A stretch of 64,000 nucleotides of DNA from contig CAVVUC010000001.1 of assembly GCA_963751395.1 (NCBI GenBank), forward strand, positions 372,001 to 436,000, given 5' to 3'. Origin of the DNA: CAVVUC01 sp963751395. Its GTDB lineage: Bacteria; Verrucomicrobiota; Verrucomicrobiia; Chthoniobacterales; Chthoniobacteraceae. Both the position numbers and the translations under genes were made by a program. A model generated the notes under the pieces. That model did no database searches and was not told the origin of the DNA. It was given only the letters and a program-made list of their open reading frames with translations. This document shows positions 63,913-64,000 of the stretch, in pieces; position 1 is the stretch's first letter, and each line of letters opens with the position of its first letter.

Positions 63913-64000
63913 CTAATGCCGTCCGTTGCCGTTGACCTTGTGTCCGTTTCCGTTCCCGTTTCCATTCGCATTTCCGTTCTTGTGGCCGTTCAGGGCCTGT
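63913..64000 (-). CDS. C-terminal end of an Asn-Gly-rich protein, partial
   Basis: The minus-strand frame is open from the window edge and reads NGHKNGNANGNGNGNGHK then VNGNGRH before TAG at 63913. Only 28 residues are visible. A low-complexity Asn-Gly tail could be a flexible linker end or a surface tail. The product cannot be named. 63864-63912 is the short gap to fumC. Confidence 0.5.
   Translation of the reverse strand, partial: QALNGHKNGNANGNGNGNGHKVNGNGRH

Overview
The window looks like a high-GC chromosome segment from a member of the Verrucomicrobiota, or a close Planctomycetes-Verrucomicrobia-Chlamydiae relative. The evidence is a PEP-CTERM protein, an ECF sigma factor of the Rhodopirellula/Verrucomicrobium type beside a FecR/LamG membrane protein, giant secreted proteins with autotransporter-associated beta-strand repeats (PATR), golvesin-like and HYR domains, and many fucose, rhamnose and arabinose glycosidases. 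This is inference from gene content; no rRNA or other strict taxonomic marker is present.

Layout. (1) 1-5.4 kb: the 3' end of a PEP-CTERM protein, a GH51 arabinofuranosidase on the minus strand, and a secreted GH29 fucosidase, separated by palindromic intergenic repeats. (2) 5.4-14.6 kb: a decayed accessory region. It holds a tRNA-Met-like sequence, a PD-(D/E)XK nuclease-like gene, a two-gene phage scrap, a tex gene carrying about twelve frameshifts, tRNA-Leu(UAG), two group II introns (one a 3' remnant, one nearly complete but with a stop in its reverse transcriptase), an extra intron 5' end, the first codons of a REP-associated (RAYT-type) transposase, a frameshifted methyltransferase and a truncated UPF0173 hydrolase. 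(3) 14.6-59.5 kb: one long plus-strand locus for breaking down complex, probably sulfated and fucose/rhamnose-rich polysaccharide. It encodes two tandem GH106 rhamnosidase-like proteins, a translationally coupled sigma/FecR-LamG/GH16 cassette, GH16 proteins of 811, 1661 and 3296 aa (the last also carries GH29), a golvesin-domain protein, GH29, an SGNH esterase, a beta-helix/PATR giant, a GH16 with an inserted binding domain, GH3 and an arylsulfatase. (4) 59.5-64 kb: housekeeping genes, namely a KefB-type antiporter, a small overlapping gene pair, fumC, and the end of an Asn-Gly-rich protein.

How it may work together. Nearly all enzymes of region 3 have signal peptides, so digestion should happen at or outside the cell. 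GH16 endo-enzymes would cut the backbone, GH29, GH106 and GH51 would remove side sugars, the sulfatase and SGNH hydrolase would remove sulfate and acyl groups, and GH3 would finish oligosaccharides. No SusC/SusD or other transporter is visible. The ECF sigma factor and its FecR/LamG partner are the obvious candidate sensor.

The strongest unusual signal is a C-terminal domain of about 120 residues shared by the large secreted proteins. It has a WR..FG opening, a DxDxDG-type acidic loop, an FTYTR / VEWSDTL section, and a terminal RFVRLKVTK(P). It differs from PEP-CTERM and looks like a separate sorting or secretion tag. Its coding sequence is repeated almost verbatim at several gene ends, and truncated or fused gene scraps lie around those repeats. 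This suggests the array is remodelled by recombination between shared gene ends. Several broken reading frames (tex, the beta-helix giant, the intron RT) need read-level checking before being called biological.
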